Positions 32,921 to 32,977 of a stretch of DNA of 32,977 bases are shown here, one piece after another. Each line of letters opens with the position of its first letter. Position 1 is the stretch's first letter. A program made the position numbers and the translations under genes. Source of the DNA: Cyanobacterium stanieri LEGE 03274 (GTDB lineage Bacteria > Cyanobacteriota > Cyanobacteriia > Cyanobacteriales > Cyanobacteriaceae); contig NZ_JADEWC010000034.1 of the NCBI RefSeq assembly GCF_015207825.1, forward strand, positions 1 to 32,977, in the 5' to 3' direction. The notes beneath the pieces are model-generated. The model made no database searches. It was not told the DNA's origin and saw only the letters and a program-made list of their open reading frames with translations.

Positions 32921-32977
32921 GAACATTAAAAGTCATCTCCCTTACTCCTCATCTCCCATACCCCCCATCTCCTATAC

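Overview
The window is chromosomal DNA from a cyanobacterium. Evidence for this: the octamer GCGATCGC (HIP1) recurs throughout both coding and intergenic DNA; two cyanobacterium-typical proteins of unknown function (DUF3119 and DUF3086) lie side by side; heptamer repeats of the TTGACAA type sit between genes; and recognisable Shine-Dalgarno sites are scarce. Base composition is clearly AT-rich, with intergenic DNA richer still. A Cyanobacterium/Geminocystis-like unicellular lineage is my best guess, but this is inference from style, not a database match.

Layout. Positions 1-4063 are a minus-strand run: leuD, dapB, a GT61-family glycosyltransferase, pgl, and the N-terminus of a membrane-anchored protein cut by the window edge. 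Positions 4184-9817 are plus-strand: proA, the DUF3119/DUF3086 pair, a wrecked toxin-antitoxin locus with a dispersed repeat lodged in it, and an SbmA/YddA-type ABC transporter. Positions 10229-16026 are minus-strand: purH, a Ser/Thr kinase with a propeller-like C-terminus, a CPBP (CAAX-type) membrane protease and a YggT-family protein. sppA (+) and a BcsA-like cellulose-synthase-type glycosyltransferase (-) then converge. grxC and gshB (+) form a glutathione pair and converge on mntP (-). A MacB-like ABC permease is followed by a solo TnpB element of the IS200/IS605 (IS1341) type, then ddl. An iron-type alcohol/glycerol dehydrogenase and a small unknown gene (-) follow. tRNA-Arg(CCG) precedes a large Lys/Asn-rich unknown gene (+). 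ssb and leuC (-) close the window.

Most genes are metabolic housekeeping: leucine, lysine/diaminopimelate, proline, purines, D-Ala-D-Ala, the pentose phosphate pathway and glutathione. They show little pathway clustering; leuC and leuD, two halves of one enzyme, are about 27 kb apart. The accessory content is small: the TnpB element, the dead VapC-like locus, and intergenic repeats. One repeat family has four or five copies here with a stem-loop held by compensatory changes.

No CRISPR array, prophage or rRNA is visible. I found no obviously new multi-gene defence or biosynthetic system. The most interesting items are the stem-conserving repeat family and the toxin-antitoxin locus it interrupts, the TnpB element with a probable guide-RNA hairpin, and the uncharacterised 551-residue protein.
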